This document shows, piece after piece, positions 8,516 to 16,085 of a DNA stretch of 33,307 nucleotides. Numbering within the stretch: position 1 is the stretch's first letter; the number at the start of each line of letters is the position of its first letter. A program made the translations under genes and the position numbers. The notes under the pieces are model-generated. The model searched no databases and had not been told where the DNA came from. It saw only the letters and a program-made list of their open reading frames with translations. The DNA comes from Pirellulales bacterium (lineage in GTDB: Bacteria > Planctomycetota > Planctomycetia > Pirellulales > JACPPG01). Where the stretch lies: the NCBI GenBank assembly GCA_036490175.1, contig DASXEJ010000287.1, positions 1-33,307 on the forward strand, in the 5' to 3' direction.

Positions 8516-9874
8516 TCAGGCGATCGCGCGGCTGAGTGCGATTGTGTCCAGCATGGACTGGCACATCGTGGGGCCAGAATCGTGCGTAAAAGGGAATTGA
8601 TTGCAATATTTGGGAGACTGATACGCGGCGTAGGTGCGGCGGTCGATATCGTAGGCGTCTGGCATGTAACCAATTCGACCATTTGCGTAGCAGGCCAGCA
8701 TCAATTCGGCGGCAGGCGAACGCGAGCGCACGTCCTGCGCTAGCGTGGTGAAGAACTCAGACGCGTTGGCCACGATCGACAGATCGCCGATGCGCACGGC
8801 CTGCACCTCGGTGTCGAGCACTTCGGGGCGCGTGGCGACATCGGCCAGCATCTGGCTCGTCCATTCGACGTTGAATCGCGCCATCGCGCGGACTGCTTGG
8901 ACTTCGTTCCCGCCGTGGCGGGCCACCATGTCTGCCGGATTGTTGGTCATCACCCGGCCGATCCCCTCTCGCCAACCGGCGATGTCGCCCGTCGCCAAGC
9001 GACGCTCGGCCTCGACGCGATCGGCATCAATCTCCTCGCGCGCCCAACGCCGCGTAGGGATGCGTGCGGTGACAGTTGCGGTGCCGACAATTGGATCGAT
9101 CAGTGGAACCCCTCCGTCCTGACAGCGAAGCGCTGCCGTAGCAATCGCCTGGGCCGGTTCATGGCAGCGTTCTGTGGACGAAAAGGCCGGATCGAAATTC
9201 ACGTCGCCGCAAGCACCCTGGATGTACATTGCGGTGACGCCTGGTAGCGCCGCCTCAATGCGGTCGCAAACCTCGCCGGGCACGTCGCGCGTAACATCCC
9301 AGGGCCGTAATATCGTTTGAACGCAAGGGTGCGCCTGAAAGTTGACCACAAATGCCAGCGGCGCGCCGTCGACAGTCGCGATGCGCAGCGTAGTCAGTTG
9401 GGTATCGATCGGGCCGGCGGGCCGGGTGCGGTTGTATGACAGCCCGTGAATGTCGTCGTGCGCGATCGTCGCTCGCGCCGGGACACGATTACGCCATGCC
9501 AGCATGGTGGCGGTGGCGGCTTGGCGGCTGGCCCAATCTTCGTACGCCGGGTCGCACTCACCGACACCCCGCAGGCCGCCTGCCGCTGGCGCATTGTGAC
9601 TATGCGAGCAGGTCAGCAAGATGGCATCAGGCGGAATGCCGGTCGCCACGCTAATACGCTCGCGCGTGACGCGCGTGAATCGGTCGTCGATCACCATCAG
9701 ATCTAACGCGACAATGGCGGCCGTATGCCGGCCGTCGTCGACCACGAGCGCCGTGGCCTGCAAATCGTCGCGAATGTGTCGCCAGCGACGTTCGATGTAG
9801 TAGCCCCAGCCGGTTAATTCGACACCCTCGAAGGGAGTGATCGAAGCGCGAGAAACTCCAGCGGCGAAGGGCAT
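8516..9874 (-). CDS. Neutral/alkaline ceramidase-like protein
   Basis: A member of the family related to the N-terminal catalytic domain of neutral/alkaline non-lysosomal ceramidases, a zinc amidase fold common in planctomycetes and often of unknown substrate. It has 452 residues, shorter than full ceramidases (about 650 or more), and lacks their C-terminal immunoglobulin-like domain. Visible motifs are AGVSRASITPFEGVELTGWG near the start, the zinc-site TCSHSHNAP (88-96, His91/His93), NFQAHPC with His182, and QGACGDVNFDP (219-229). The later ASEFF and CYANGRIGYMPDA blocks correspond to the regions carrying the Glu and Tyr zinc ligands in ceramidases. No signal peptide is evident, unlike true secreted ceramidases, so the substrate may not be ceramide. 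The ATG at 9874 starts directly at the conserved AGVSRASITP block. Confidence 0.85.
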   Translation of the reverse strand: MPFAAGVSRASITPFEGVELTGWGYYIERRWRHIRDDLQATALVVDDGRHTAAIVALDLMVIDDRFTRVTRERISVATGIPPDAILLTCSHSHNAPAAGGLRGVGECDPAYEDWASRQAATATMLAWRNRVPARATIAHDDIHGLSYNRTRPAGPIDTQLTTLRIATVDGAPLAFVVNFQAHPCVQTILRPWDVTRDVPGEVCDRIEAALPGVTAMYIQGACGDVNFDPAFSSTERCHEPAQAIATAALRCQDGGVPLIDPIVGTATVTARIPTRRWAREEIDADRVEAERRLATGDIAGWREGIGRVMTNNPADMVARHGGNEVQAVRAMARFNVEWTSQMLADVATRPEVLDTEVQAVRIGDLSIVANASEFFTTLAQDVRSRSPAAELMLACYANGRIGYMPDAYDIDRRTYAAYQSPKYCNQFPFTHDSGPTMCQSMLDTIALSRAIA

Positions 9875-9889
9875 GGGAGCGAATCGATG

Positions 9890-9906
9890 AATGCGAAATG
9901 AGGAAT
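9890..9906 (+). repeat. Intergenic ATGAAT-rich element, copy 2
   Basis: Matches AATGYGGAATGATGAAT at 15 of 17 positions. It lies just upstream of the ceramidase-like gene start and is inverted with respect to the copy at 9955-9971. Confidence 0.5.
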
Positions 9907-9954
9907 TATAAAGCCGACGACTGTCGGTGGTGTCTGGTCGGTCAGCGCATTACG

Positions 9955-9971
9955 ATTCATCATTCTGCACT
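9955..9971 (-). repeat. Intergenic ATGAAT-rich element, copy 3
   Basis: The reverse complement matches AATGYGGAATGATGAAT at 15 of 17 positions. Together with the copy at 9890-9906 it forms an imperfect inverted repeat. Confidence 0.5.
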
Positions 9972-10043
9972 CCCCGTGACAGGTTGCAAACGGGTCTTTT
10001 GGGCGCGTTTCCGACCGCCTCTCTAACTCTATGACTGCTTTCA

Positions 10044-11162
10044 ATGCACATCACGCATGTTGAAACCTATCCGGTTCGCATACCGCTTAAGCCCGAGCGG
10101 CGGATGATCTCGGCGCTTGGCCGGCACGAGGTTTCGGAGTTTCTCATCGTGCGACTGCTGACCGATACGGGTCTGGAAGGGGTGGGCGAAGCCACGGTCA
10201 CGCCGCGCTGGAGTGGCGAGACGGTATGGGGCGCCCGGGCCGTCGTCGAACGGTTGTTCAAGCCGATTGTGATCGGCTGCGATCCGGCCGATATTACCGA
10301 AATCGAGCGACGGATGGATCAGGTTTGCACCCATAACTGGTTCGCCAAGGCGGCCGTCGAGATGGCCTGCTGGGACATTCAAGGTCGCGCAGTGGGCAAG
10401 CCTGTTTACGAGCTTCTGGGGGGCGCACAACGGTCCCGGGTCATACGCAGTCGATTTTCACTGGGAGCTTACGAGCCCGAGCGTGCGGCCCGCCGCGCCG
10501 GCGAGCTGGTCGCGGCAGGTTTTTCGACGATCAAGGTCAAGGTCGGGGGCGTGCCCAAGCGCGATGTCGAGCGGGTTCGCATCGTGCGGTCCGCGGCAGG
10601 ACCCGATGTGGCCCTGGTGATCGATGCCAATGGTGGGTGGGATGCTGATACCGCCGTTGCCGCGGTTCGTGCCCTGGATGATTGTCGCCTGTCGCTAGTC
10701 GAGCAACCGACGCCCGATGGTGACTACGCGGCGCTGGCCCGTGTGCGGCGCGAAACGAAGATTTCGGTCATGGCCGACGAGAGCTGTTTCAATCTCGTTC
10801 ATGCGCAGCAGCTAGAACGGCTAGGCTGTTGCGATGTAATCAGCGTTTATCCGGGCAAAAACGGCGGCATTGGCAAAGCGCGCGCCATTGCTGAATTCGC
10901 GCGAGCACATGGTTTGTCCGCTTCGATCGGATCGAATCTGGAATGGGATATTGCCTCGGCCGCCATGGGGCATCTAGTCGTGGCCTGCCGGGCAATTGAT
11001 GTGGAACGGTATCCTGGCGATCTGTTAGGGCCCGACTACCACCAGTTTTCGATCGCCCGCGAGCCGCTGGCAATAGATGGTCCGAGTTTGACCGTGCCCG
11101 ACCGGCCAGGGCTGGGAATCGATGTGGATTGGCAGATCGTGCGTGCGAATCCGTGCCTGTAG
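10044..11162 (+). CDS. Mandelate racemase/muconate lactonizing enzyme family protein (enolase superfamily)
   Basis: An enolase-superfamily enzyme expected to abstract the proton alpha to a carboxylate with Mg2+. It has 372 residues, normal length. The N-terminal capping domain (about 1-125) is followed by a TIM barrel. Catalytic residues typical of the MLE subgroup are present: KVKVGG with Lys164 and Lys166, metal ligands Asp194 (DANGGW), Glu220 (VEQPT) and Asp245 (ADES), and Lys272 (PGKNGG) on the opposite face. This two-lysine arrangement fits cycloisomerases, o-succinylbenzoate synthases and dipeptide epimerases more than mandelate racemase or sugar-acid dehydratases, which use a His/Asp pair. 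No neighbour fixes the substrate. No good Shine-Dalgarno sequence precedes the ATG. The 3' end faces the PEP-CTERM gene terminator. Confidence 0.9.
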   Translation: MHITHVETYPVRIPLKPERRMISALGRHEVSEFLIVRLLTDTGLEGVGEATVTPRWSGETVWGARAVVERLFKPIVIGCDPADITEIERRMDQVCTHNWFAKAAVEMACWDIQGRAVGKPVYELLGGAQRSRVIRSRFSLGAYEPERAARRAGELVAAGFSTIKVKVGGVPKRDVERVRIVRSAAGPDVALVIDANGGWDADTAVAAVRALDDCRLSLVEQPTPDGDYAALARVRRETKISVMADESCFNLVHAQQLERLGCCDVISVYPGKNGGIGKARAIAEFARAHGLSASIGSNLEWDIASAAMGHLVVACRAIDVERYPGDLLGPDYHQFSIAREPLAIDGPSLTVPDRPGLGIDVDWQIVRANPCL

Positions 11163-11213
11163 CCGTAGGGAAGGGCGATCTTTGCCAAGACAGCCGTCAC
11201 GCGCCAGGGCGCA

Positions 11214-11252
11214 AGAAAAAAGCCCGCACCGATTACTGAATCGGTGCGGGCT
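11214..11252 (-). terminator. Rho-independent terminator of the first PEP-CTERM gene
   Basis: A perfect 14-bp stem (AGCCCGCACCGATT, 11221-11234, pairing with 11239-11252) closes the loop ACTG as read on the plus strand. On the minus strand it is followed directly by a run of six T, 49 bp past the stop of the PEP-CTERM gene. On the plus strand no T-run follows, so it serves the minus-strand gene best. The same stem recurs at 12627-12658. Confidence 0.9.
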
Positions 11253-11300
11253 CGATTTGTGTCGAACGATCAGCCAGCTTGGTCAACAAGATCAACGATC

Positions 11301-12323
11301 TTAAGTCTCGGCGACAGTTCGCCGACGCATGCGCCGGCAGCCGATGGAAGCTAAAGCCACGCCGCCCATTCCCAACATCACGATCGACCCCGGTTCGGGG
11401 ACCTGATACGTCGCATGAGCGGCGATCTGACCGTTGATAGTGAGGACCTCGGTAGCGGGTGTGCTGCCAGAAATGATAAAGGTGAGCGCCGTGCTGACGG
11501 GGACGGTGAGCATCAATTGCTCAATCTGGCGCGCCGGATCGAGCATCGTCGTAGTCAAAGTGCCGAGAGCACCGACGCTTGGTGCAAATGTGGCGGGAAT
11601 TGTAGTGGTAAACCCGGAAGTCGTGGCGGGCGAACCACTTGTAATCGCGCCATCGTTGATGCCCGTGGCAATTCCGGACGCCAAGTTGCTATTGGTCACG
11701 AACGTTTGAGTCCCCACGACGCCGCTAAGCGCCTGGTTCAAGATGCCGGTATTCTGTTGGATATCAAACACCGCGGAACGCAAGACGGAATTGACCGAGG
11801 CCACAGTAACCAACCCGCCGACCTTAAGCGTGGTCGCAATCCCGTATTCTCCCACGTCCGTGCCAGTTGCGCCACCATTTGCGGGAGTAAGTGGAATTGG
11901 CGCCGCCGCAACTTCAGGATAGGTCCCGGTATAGAGTCCCGGTACCAGATTGCTGCTGCCCGGAAAAGAAATCGTCGTGGGCGTTACATTGGCGAGTAGA
12001 GTACCGCCAATATAAGAAACCAAGCTGCCCGGGTTGCCTGTCGAGAAACTGCCGCTGGGAAAATCGCCGGCTTGAGGTCCGAAATTTCCTACCGCCGTAC
12101 CGACGCCTGCCACCGGCACGCTTAGATTGCCCCCGACGGTAAGCCAACTACCGGCGTTGTATTGTCCAATGTTTCCACTGGTGTTTGCAATCGGCGTCAA
12201 ACCCGTTGCACCACCAGTAGTGTCTACAATGAACGAGAGATTTTGTGCATTTGCTGCTTGACTGATCGCCAGGGTGAGCAAAATCACCGCACCCTGAAAC
12301 GCCCTAACCCTTGTCAGTAGCAT
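11301..12323 (-). CDS. PEP-CTERM sorting domain protein, paralogue 1
   Basis: An exported protein of unknown function with a C-terminal PEP-CTERM anchor of the kind processed by an exosortase. It has 340 residues. The signal peptide is at about 1-26 (hydrophobic AVILLTLAISQAANA). The Ser/Thr/Gly/Ala-rich body is low in charge and probably beta-rich. The C-terminus has VPEPGSIVMLG from residue 308, a hydrophobic helix and an Arg-rich tail (RRMRRR). The start ATG at 12323 has AAGGGAG 6 nt upstream. The body aligns along its whole length with the next gene upstream: shared DTTGGATGLTPIA after the signal, STGNPGSL, GTLLANVTPTTI and DPxRQIExLMLTVP. The two are tandem duplicates. A strong terminator follows. 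No exosortase gene is in the window. Confidence 0.9.
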   Translation of the reverse strand: MLLTRVRAFQGAVILLTLAISQAANAQNLSFIVDTTGGATGLTPIANTSGNIGQYNAGSWLTVGGNLSVPVAGVGTAVGNFGPQAGDFPSGSFSTGNPGSLVSYIGGTLLANVTPTTISFPGSSNLVPGLYTGTYPEVAAAPIPLTPANGGATGTDVGEYGIATTLKVGGLVTVASVNSVLRSAVFDIQQNTGILNQALSGVVGTQTFVTNSNLASGIATGINDGAITSGSPATTSGFTTTIPATFAPSVGALGTLTTTMLDPARQIEQLMLTVPVSTALTFIISGSTPATEVLTINGQIAAHATYQVPEPGSIVMLGMGGVALASIGCRRMRRRTVAET

Positions 12324-12621
12324 TGGCGACTCCCTTGATCGTGTTGAGGTGTCAATGTCGGAAGAATATCTACCTCTACAGTAGGGTATGGCTGTACCAC
12401 CTGCAAGGAATATCCGGACTAACGTTTATATCTGTGCGAGCGCATTGAGTTCTTCGCCTGCTCGGCGATGGCACTGGGGGGGCCATGTCGCCGTTAGAAT
12501 GGCAATACACATCTCGCGAACCCGGCAAGGAGTAAGTCTGCGAGTGCGAGGGAGAATTCCACCTAAGATTTGGGCTGAACAGGCTTTAGAATGAAAAAGT
12601 ACAGATGGGGCCGGGCGCAAT
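12324..12621 (-). promoter_or_regulatory. Upstream region of PEP-CTERM paralogue 1
   Basis: About 300 bp with no credible gene lie between the terminator of paralogue 2 and the start of paralogue 1. The last 15 bases before the ATG (Shine-Dalgarno AAGGGAG at 12330-12336, then TCGCCA) closely match the leader of paralogue 2. A 68-codon plus-strand frame here has no family resemblance. I could not pick out a promoter. Confidence 0.4.
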
Positions 12622-12658
12622 AAAAAAGCCCGCACCGATTCAGTAATCGGTGCGGGCT
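12622..12658 (-). terminator. Rho-independent terminator of the second PEP-CTERM gene
   Basis: The same perfect 14-bp stem as at 11221-11252 (12627-12640 pairing with 12645-12658), but with plus-strand loop CAGT, the reverse complement of the other loop. A T-run of six follows on the minus strand. It lies 48 bp beyond the stop of the upstream PEP-CTERM gene. Flanking bases on both sides resemble the first copy, so it belongs to the duplicated unit. Confidence 0.9.
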
Positions 12659-12706
12659 GAATTTGTGCCGAACGATCGGCTAGCTTGGTCTATCTGATCG
12701 CTAAAC

Positions 12707-13747
12707 TTAGGCTTGACGTCGTGACCGCTGACGCATCCGTCGGTAACCGACGGAGGCCAACGCCACTCCACCCATGCCCAACATCACGATCGACCCAGGC
12801 TCGGGGACTTGGTACGTCGCATAGGCGGCAACCTGACCGGTGAGGCCGATGACGATGGTAGCCGGCGTGCTGCCAGTGATCGTCTCAGTGACCGTCGACT
12901 TGATGGGCACCGTGAGCATCAGACTCTCGATCTGACGAACGGGGTCCAAGATCACGGTGGTCAAAGTACCGACACCGCCCGTGCTTACGGCGATAGGAGC
13001 ACCGGCGAGCGTGCCGGTCCCGTAGAGGTTCGGAACGGTGTTTCCGAGTACGACTGCTCCCTTAAGGTTGTAATCCAGGTCACCGCCGGTTAGCGCGACC
13101 CCGATCCCGCCGGTGGTCGTAAACGTTTGGGTTCCTGGAGCGCCGATGAGGGCTTGGCTCAAAATGCCGCCCGTCTGCGAGATATCGGCGACCGCATTTC
13201 GCAAAGCTGCGTTACCGCTTGCCGCTGTGAATATCCCAAGGGCCTTGAGCGAGATGGCCACACCATAGTCGGCGGGGTCCGAACCGGGTGCGTTGTCAGT
13301 TCCGCCACCGATTTGCGGGGCGAGAGGAACCGCGGCGCCTCCAGCCACGGGATAGTGCGCGGTATAGAGACCGGCGTCGAGCGTGCTACCGCCCGGGAAA
13401 GCAATCGTCGTCGGGGTGACGTTCGCGAGCAGGGTCCCGCTGTAAAAGGACGTGAGGCTACCGGGGTTGCCAGTCGAGAAGGCGCCACTGGAGCCGGCTG
13501 TAGCGGTAAAGGCGCCGGAGGCACTAATGCCACTCGCGGATGCGCTGATGTTTCCACTCAGCGTTAGGAAGCTGCCCGCGGCGTACTTGCCGGTATTGGC
13601 AGTCGTGGGTGCGATGGGGGTCAAACCCGTTGCGCCACCGGTGGTATCCACCGTGAAGGTGACAGTTCCTGCATTGCTCACCTGGCTTAAACCCAGAACG
13701 AGAGCGATCGCTGCACCTTGAAACGCGCGAATTCTTGTCGATCTCAT
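12707..13747 (-). CDS. PEP-CTERM sorting domain protein, paralogue 2
   Basis: An exported PEP-CTERM protein of unknown function, paralogous to the gene downstream. It has 346 residues from the ATG at 13747. That start is chosen because AGAGGAG lies 6 nt upstream and the N-terminus MRSTRIRAFQGAA matches the paralogue's signal peptide; an earlier in-frame start at 13786 would add 13 unlikely residues. The signal peptide is about 1-26 (IALVLGLSQVSNA). The body is Gly/Ser/Thr/Ala-rich. The C-terminal anchor is VPEPGSIVMLG from 314, a hydrophobic helix and an Arg-rich tail (RRMRQRSRR). The sorting anchor is better conserved between the two copies than the middle of the body. It has its own leader and terminator, so each copy can be transcribed separately. 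Confidence 0.9.
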   Translation of the reverse strand: MRSTRIRAFQGAAIALVLGLSQVSNAGTVTFTVDTTGGATGLTPIAPTTANTGKYAAGSFLTLSGNISASASGISASGAFTATAGSSGAFSTGNPGSLTSFYSGTLLANVTPTTIAFPGGSTLDAGLYTAHYPVAGGAAVPLAPQIGGGTDNAPGSDPADYGVAISLKALGIFTAASGNAALRNAVADISQTGGILSQALIGAPGTQTFTTTGGIGVALTGGDLDYNLKGAVVLGNTVPNLYGTGTLAGAPIAVSTGGVGTLTTVILDPVRQIESLMLTVPIKSTVTETITGSTPATIVIGLTGQVAAYATYQVPEPGSIVMLGMGGVALASVGYRRMRQRSRRQA

Positions 13748-14174
13748 TAGCGACTCCTCTATTGCAAAAGGGACCAAGCTGTACAAATCTTTGGCTAAGG
13801 CTAATGGAGGGTTACAGGGATTTCAAGGTTTATTTCCGTTTTTAAGTCAAAACCGGCAAAAATCCCTTCGTAGGGGGGGTCGGCAATCTTTTATTGAACC
13901 TAGAGCGCCTTGGCCTCCTGAAATGGATTCTCGGAGAAAAAGCCTGATACTTGCCGCGATTTGCCGTGTCGGACGATTCTCGCCTCACCTTGCAAGGCAG
14001 AATTGCTCGCACTTTTCACGCGGCCCCCGTAAGCTCTAGATTCCTGGTCGATCTGCTAGATTCCCCCTGCCCTCGGCACGTTCATGCGGCCAGGGCAGAG
14101 ATATTACAATGGCAGTCAGGGTCCGATAGGCTCGCACACCCCTACTGAAATCCCACTTCAAGGCCACGCATCAC
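13748..14174. promoter_or_regulatory. Divergent intergenic region (427 bp)
   Basis: The gap lies between the divergently transcribed PEP-CTERM paralogue 2 and the phosphatase-like gene. It is AT-richer in its first half (about 13800-13900, with TTT/AAA runs and a G-run at 13875-13881) than its surroundings. An 82-codon plus-strand frame from 13791 has no recognisable feature. Apart from the Shine-Dalgarno sequence at 13754-13760 I can name no site. Confidence 0.4.
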
Positions 14175-15449
14175 ATGCCAAACTTCGATCGACGACGTTT
14201 CCTACAGGCCGGCTCGCTACTGTTGGCGGGCGGATACGTTCAAATTGCTTTTGGAGACGATGCCGGGCCGGCACCTGCGTTCGCTGCGCAACCGACGTTC
14301 GAACCCACGGCGCTGTTTCTCACCTGGCAGCGCGATCCGACGACGTCGATGACAATGCAGTGGATCGGCAGCGAAAAGGAAGGCGCGGATCGTCCGATCT
14401 GGTTTTCGCAGGCCGGCTCGAACCTGTGGCGGCAAAAGGCGGGCTCGCCGCGGCAGTACCCAATGACCGAAAAATGGATCCACCGCACCGAGCTGACGGG
14501 TCTTACACCGGACACCGAATACGTCTTTCGCGTCGGTCTTGATTCGCCCGAGCTGCGTTTCCGCACCATGCCGGCCAAGGCGACCAATACGATCCACTTT
14601 GTTTCAGGTGGCGATGCCGGAACTGGAACGCACCCTGTGCAGACCAATCGAGTGGCCGCGGTCCAGGCACCGCAGTTTGTCGTTATCGGCGGCGACCTGG
14701 CCTACGAAAACGGCAAAAGCCCGGACACGTTTCTCGAGTTCTTGAAGAATTATTCCCGCGACCTGCGCAGCGATCGGCAACAGCTGATTCCGATGTTGGC
14801 CTGCATCGGCAATCACGAAGTGAACGGCGGCTATGGCAAGTCGCGCAAAGAAGCGCCGTTTTTCTATGCCATGTTCGACGGCCTGTTCTCGGATTCAGGC
14901 TATGCATCGCTGGATTTCGGCGATTATTTATCGCTCGTGCTACTGGACACGAACCACACCACGCCGATCGAAGGTGCGCAGACGGATTGGCTCGCCAAGA
15001 CCTTGAAGGACCGCGAGGAATGCCCGACGGTCTTCGTGTTCAATCATGTACCGGCCTATCCATCGTTCCGGCCGATCGGCCTCGACTTCGCCGGCGATTT
15101 GGGTACCGGGACCGGCAATCGCAAACTTTGGGCGCCCTTGTTCGAACGTTACAACGTCGACGCCGTCTTTGAGCACCATGACCACACCTACAAACGCACG
15201 CACCCACTACTTGACGGTCATACGAACAAGAATGGCATCGTGTACCTGGGCGACGGGTCGTGGGGCAAGATCCGCAAGCCGGCCAAACCCGAGGCGCGCC
15301 CCTACCTGGCCGTGACGGACGAAGCCTATCACTTGTCCGTCCACCGTATCGAAGGGGACCAACGCTTTCACGTGGCCCTCTCGGATACTGGTCGCGTCGT
15401 CGATATATGTTCGACGACAAAGCGCGCCCGGACCGGCAGCCGAGCATAG
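14175..15449 (+). CDS. Tat-exported purple-acid-phosphatase-like metallophosphoesterase
   Basis: Probably a binuclear-metal phosphoesterase acting outside the cytoplasm. It has 424 residues. The N-terminus carries a twin-arginine signal (DRRRFLQAGSLLLAGG, 5-20), pointing to folded export. A fibronectin-like N-terminal domain covers about 45-132 (LTWQRDPTTSMTMQW, then TGLTPDTEYVFRVG), as in purple acid phosphatases. The metal-site motifs follow in order: GGDAGTG (Asp147), GGDLAY (Asp174, Tyr177), GNHE (Asn213, His214), FNHVPAY (His291) and HHDHTYKR (334-341). The Asp174/Tyr177 spacing, GDxxY, is the purple acid phosphatase hallmark. The usual GHxH is HHDH here, a conservative change that keeps both histidines. 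Substrate unknown; phosphate scavenging is plausible. Confidence 0.9.
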   Translation: MPNFDRRRFLQAGSLLLAGGYVQIAFGDDAGPAPAFAAQPTFEPTALFLTWQRDPTTSMTMQWIGSEKEGADRPIWFSQAGSNLWRQKAGSPRQYPMTEKWIHRTELTGLTPDTEYVFRVGLDSPELRFRTMPAKATNTIHFVSGGDAGTGTHPVQTNRVAAVQAPQFVVIGGDLAYENGKSPDTFLEFLKNYSRDLRSDRQQLIPMLACIGNHEVNGGYGKSRKEAPFFYAMFDGLFSDSGYASLDFGDYLSLVLLDTNHTTPIEGAQTDWLAKTLKDREECPTVFVFNHVPAYPSFRPIGLDFAGDLGTGTGNRKLWAPLFERYNVDAVFEHHDHTYKRTHPLLDGHTNKNGIVYLGDGSWGKIRKPAKPEARPYLAVTDEAYHLSVHRIEGDQRFHVALSDTGRVVDICSTTKRARTGSRA

Positions 15450-15466
15450 CCGGCCGACGACGTTTT

Positions 15467-16054
15467 TCAGCCATTGCCAACAGGTTCAACGGCCGCGCGC
15501 CGTTCCCATGTCGTGCGCGATAATCTGTACAGCACGTGGCGCAGCAAACGATCGCCAGCAGGCAGCTGCGGATGATCGAAGTCGTCCACCGGCGAATAGG
15601 TCATGCCGATGCGGTGCATGACGTCGCGAGAACGTTGGTTGTCCACGGCTGTCATCGAGACGATCTCGACCAGTTTCAACTCGTTGAAGCCCAGGGCGAG
15701 CGCTGCGCGCGCTCCTTCGCTGGCGTAGCCATGTCCCCAATACTGGTAGGCGAGCCGCCAGCCGATCTCGACGCAAGGCGTGAAATGGGCGTGGAATTGC
15801 GGAATGCTCAGTCCTACGAAACCCACAAAGGGCGCCACGCCCGGCACTTCGACGGCCCACAGGCCAAAGCCGTGTCGGGCGAAATGGTCGCGAATGCGGG
15901 TGGCCGTGGTGTCACTCTCGGCCCGATCCAGCACTTTTGGAAAATGCGCCATCACGCGCGGATCGGCGTTGAGTGCGGCAAATGCATCCTGGTCATTGTC
16001 GGTCCAATGGCGCAGCAGCAATCGTGCAGTCGTAATGCTGGGCTGGTCGGACAT
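15467..16054 (-). CDS. GNAT family N-acetyltransferase (RimJ/RimL type)
   Basis: An acetyl-CoA-dependent acetyltransferase. It has 195 residues. The RimJ/RimL-like opening TTARLLLRHW is at 8-17. Beta-strand VGFVGLSIP precedes EIGWRLAYQYWGHGYASE, whose YWGHGYASEG loop is the acetyl-CoA-binding motif A. VDNQRSRDVMHRIGM matches motif B. The closest functional guess is the group acting on ribosomal-protein N-termini or small amines, and the acceptor cannot be told. It lies 31 bp downstream of the MFS gene on the same strand, so they may be co-transcribed. The C-terminal tail is Arg-rich and variable. Confidence 0.9.
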   Translation of the reverse strand: MSDQPSITTARLLLRHWTDNDQDAFAALNADPRVMAHFPKVLDRAESDTTATRIRDHFARHGFGLWAVEVPGVAPFVGFVGLSIPQFHAHFTPCVEIGWRLAYQYWGHGYASEGARAALALGFNELKLVEIVSMTAVDNQRSRDVMHRIGMTYSPVDDFDHPQLPAGDRLLRHVLYRLSRTTWERRAAVEPVGNG

Positions 16055-16085
16055 GCCTGCTTCCTTGGTTTTTGCAGCAACTGCG

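Larger units (their letters stand above)
9875..10043. promoter_or_regulatory. Divergent intergenic region with two inverted copies of an ATGAAT-rich element
   Basis: This gap separates the ceramidase-like gene (minus) from the enolase-superfamily gene (plus) and should carry both promoters. It contains two inverted copies of a 17-bp motif, at 9890-9906 (plus) and 9955-9971 (minus). They could pair at 13 of 17 positions across a 48-bp spacer. Related copies occur at 1056-1072 and 28297-28313. No -10/-35 pair or Shine-Dalgarno sequence stands out before the ATG at 10044. Confidence 0.45.

Noticed and set aside
12388-12594. 68-codon plus-strand frame between the two PEP-CTERM genes
   Set aside because: No similarity to any family I know, no ribosome-binding site, and it lies antisense to the leader region.
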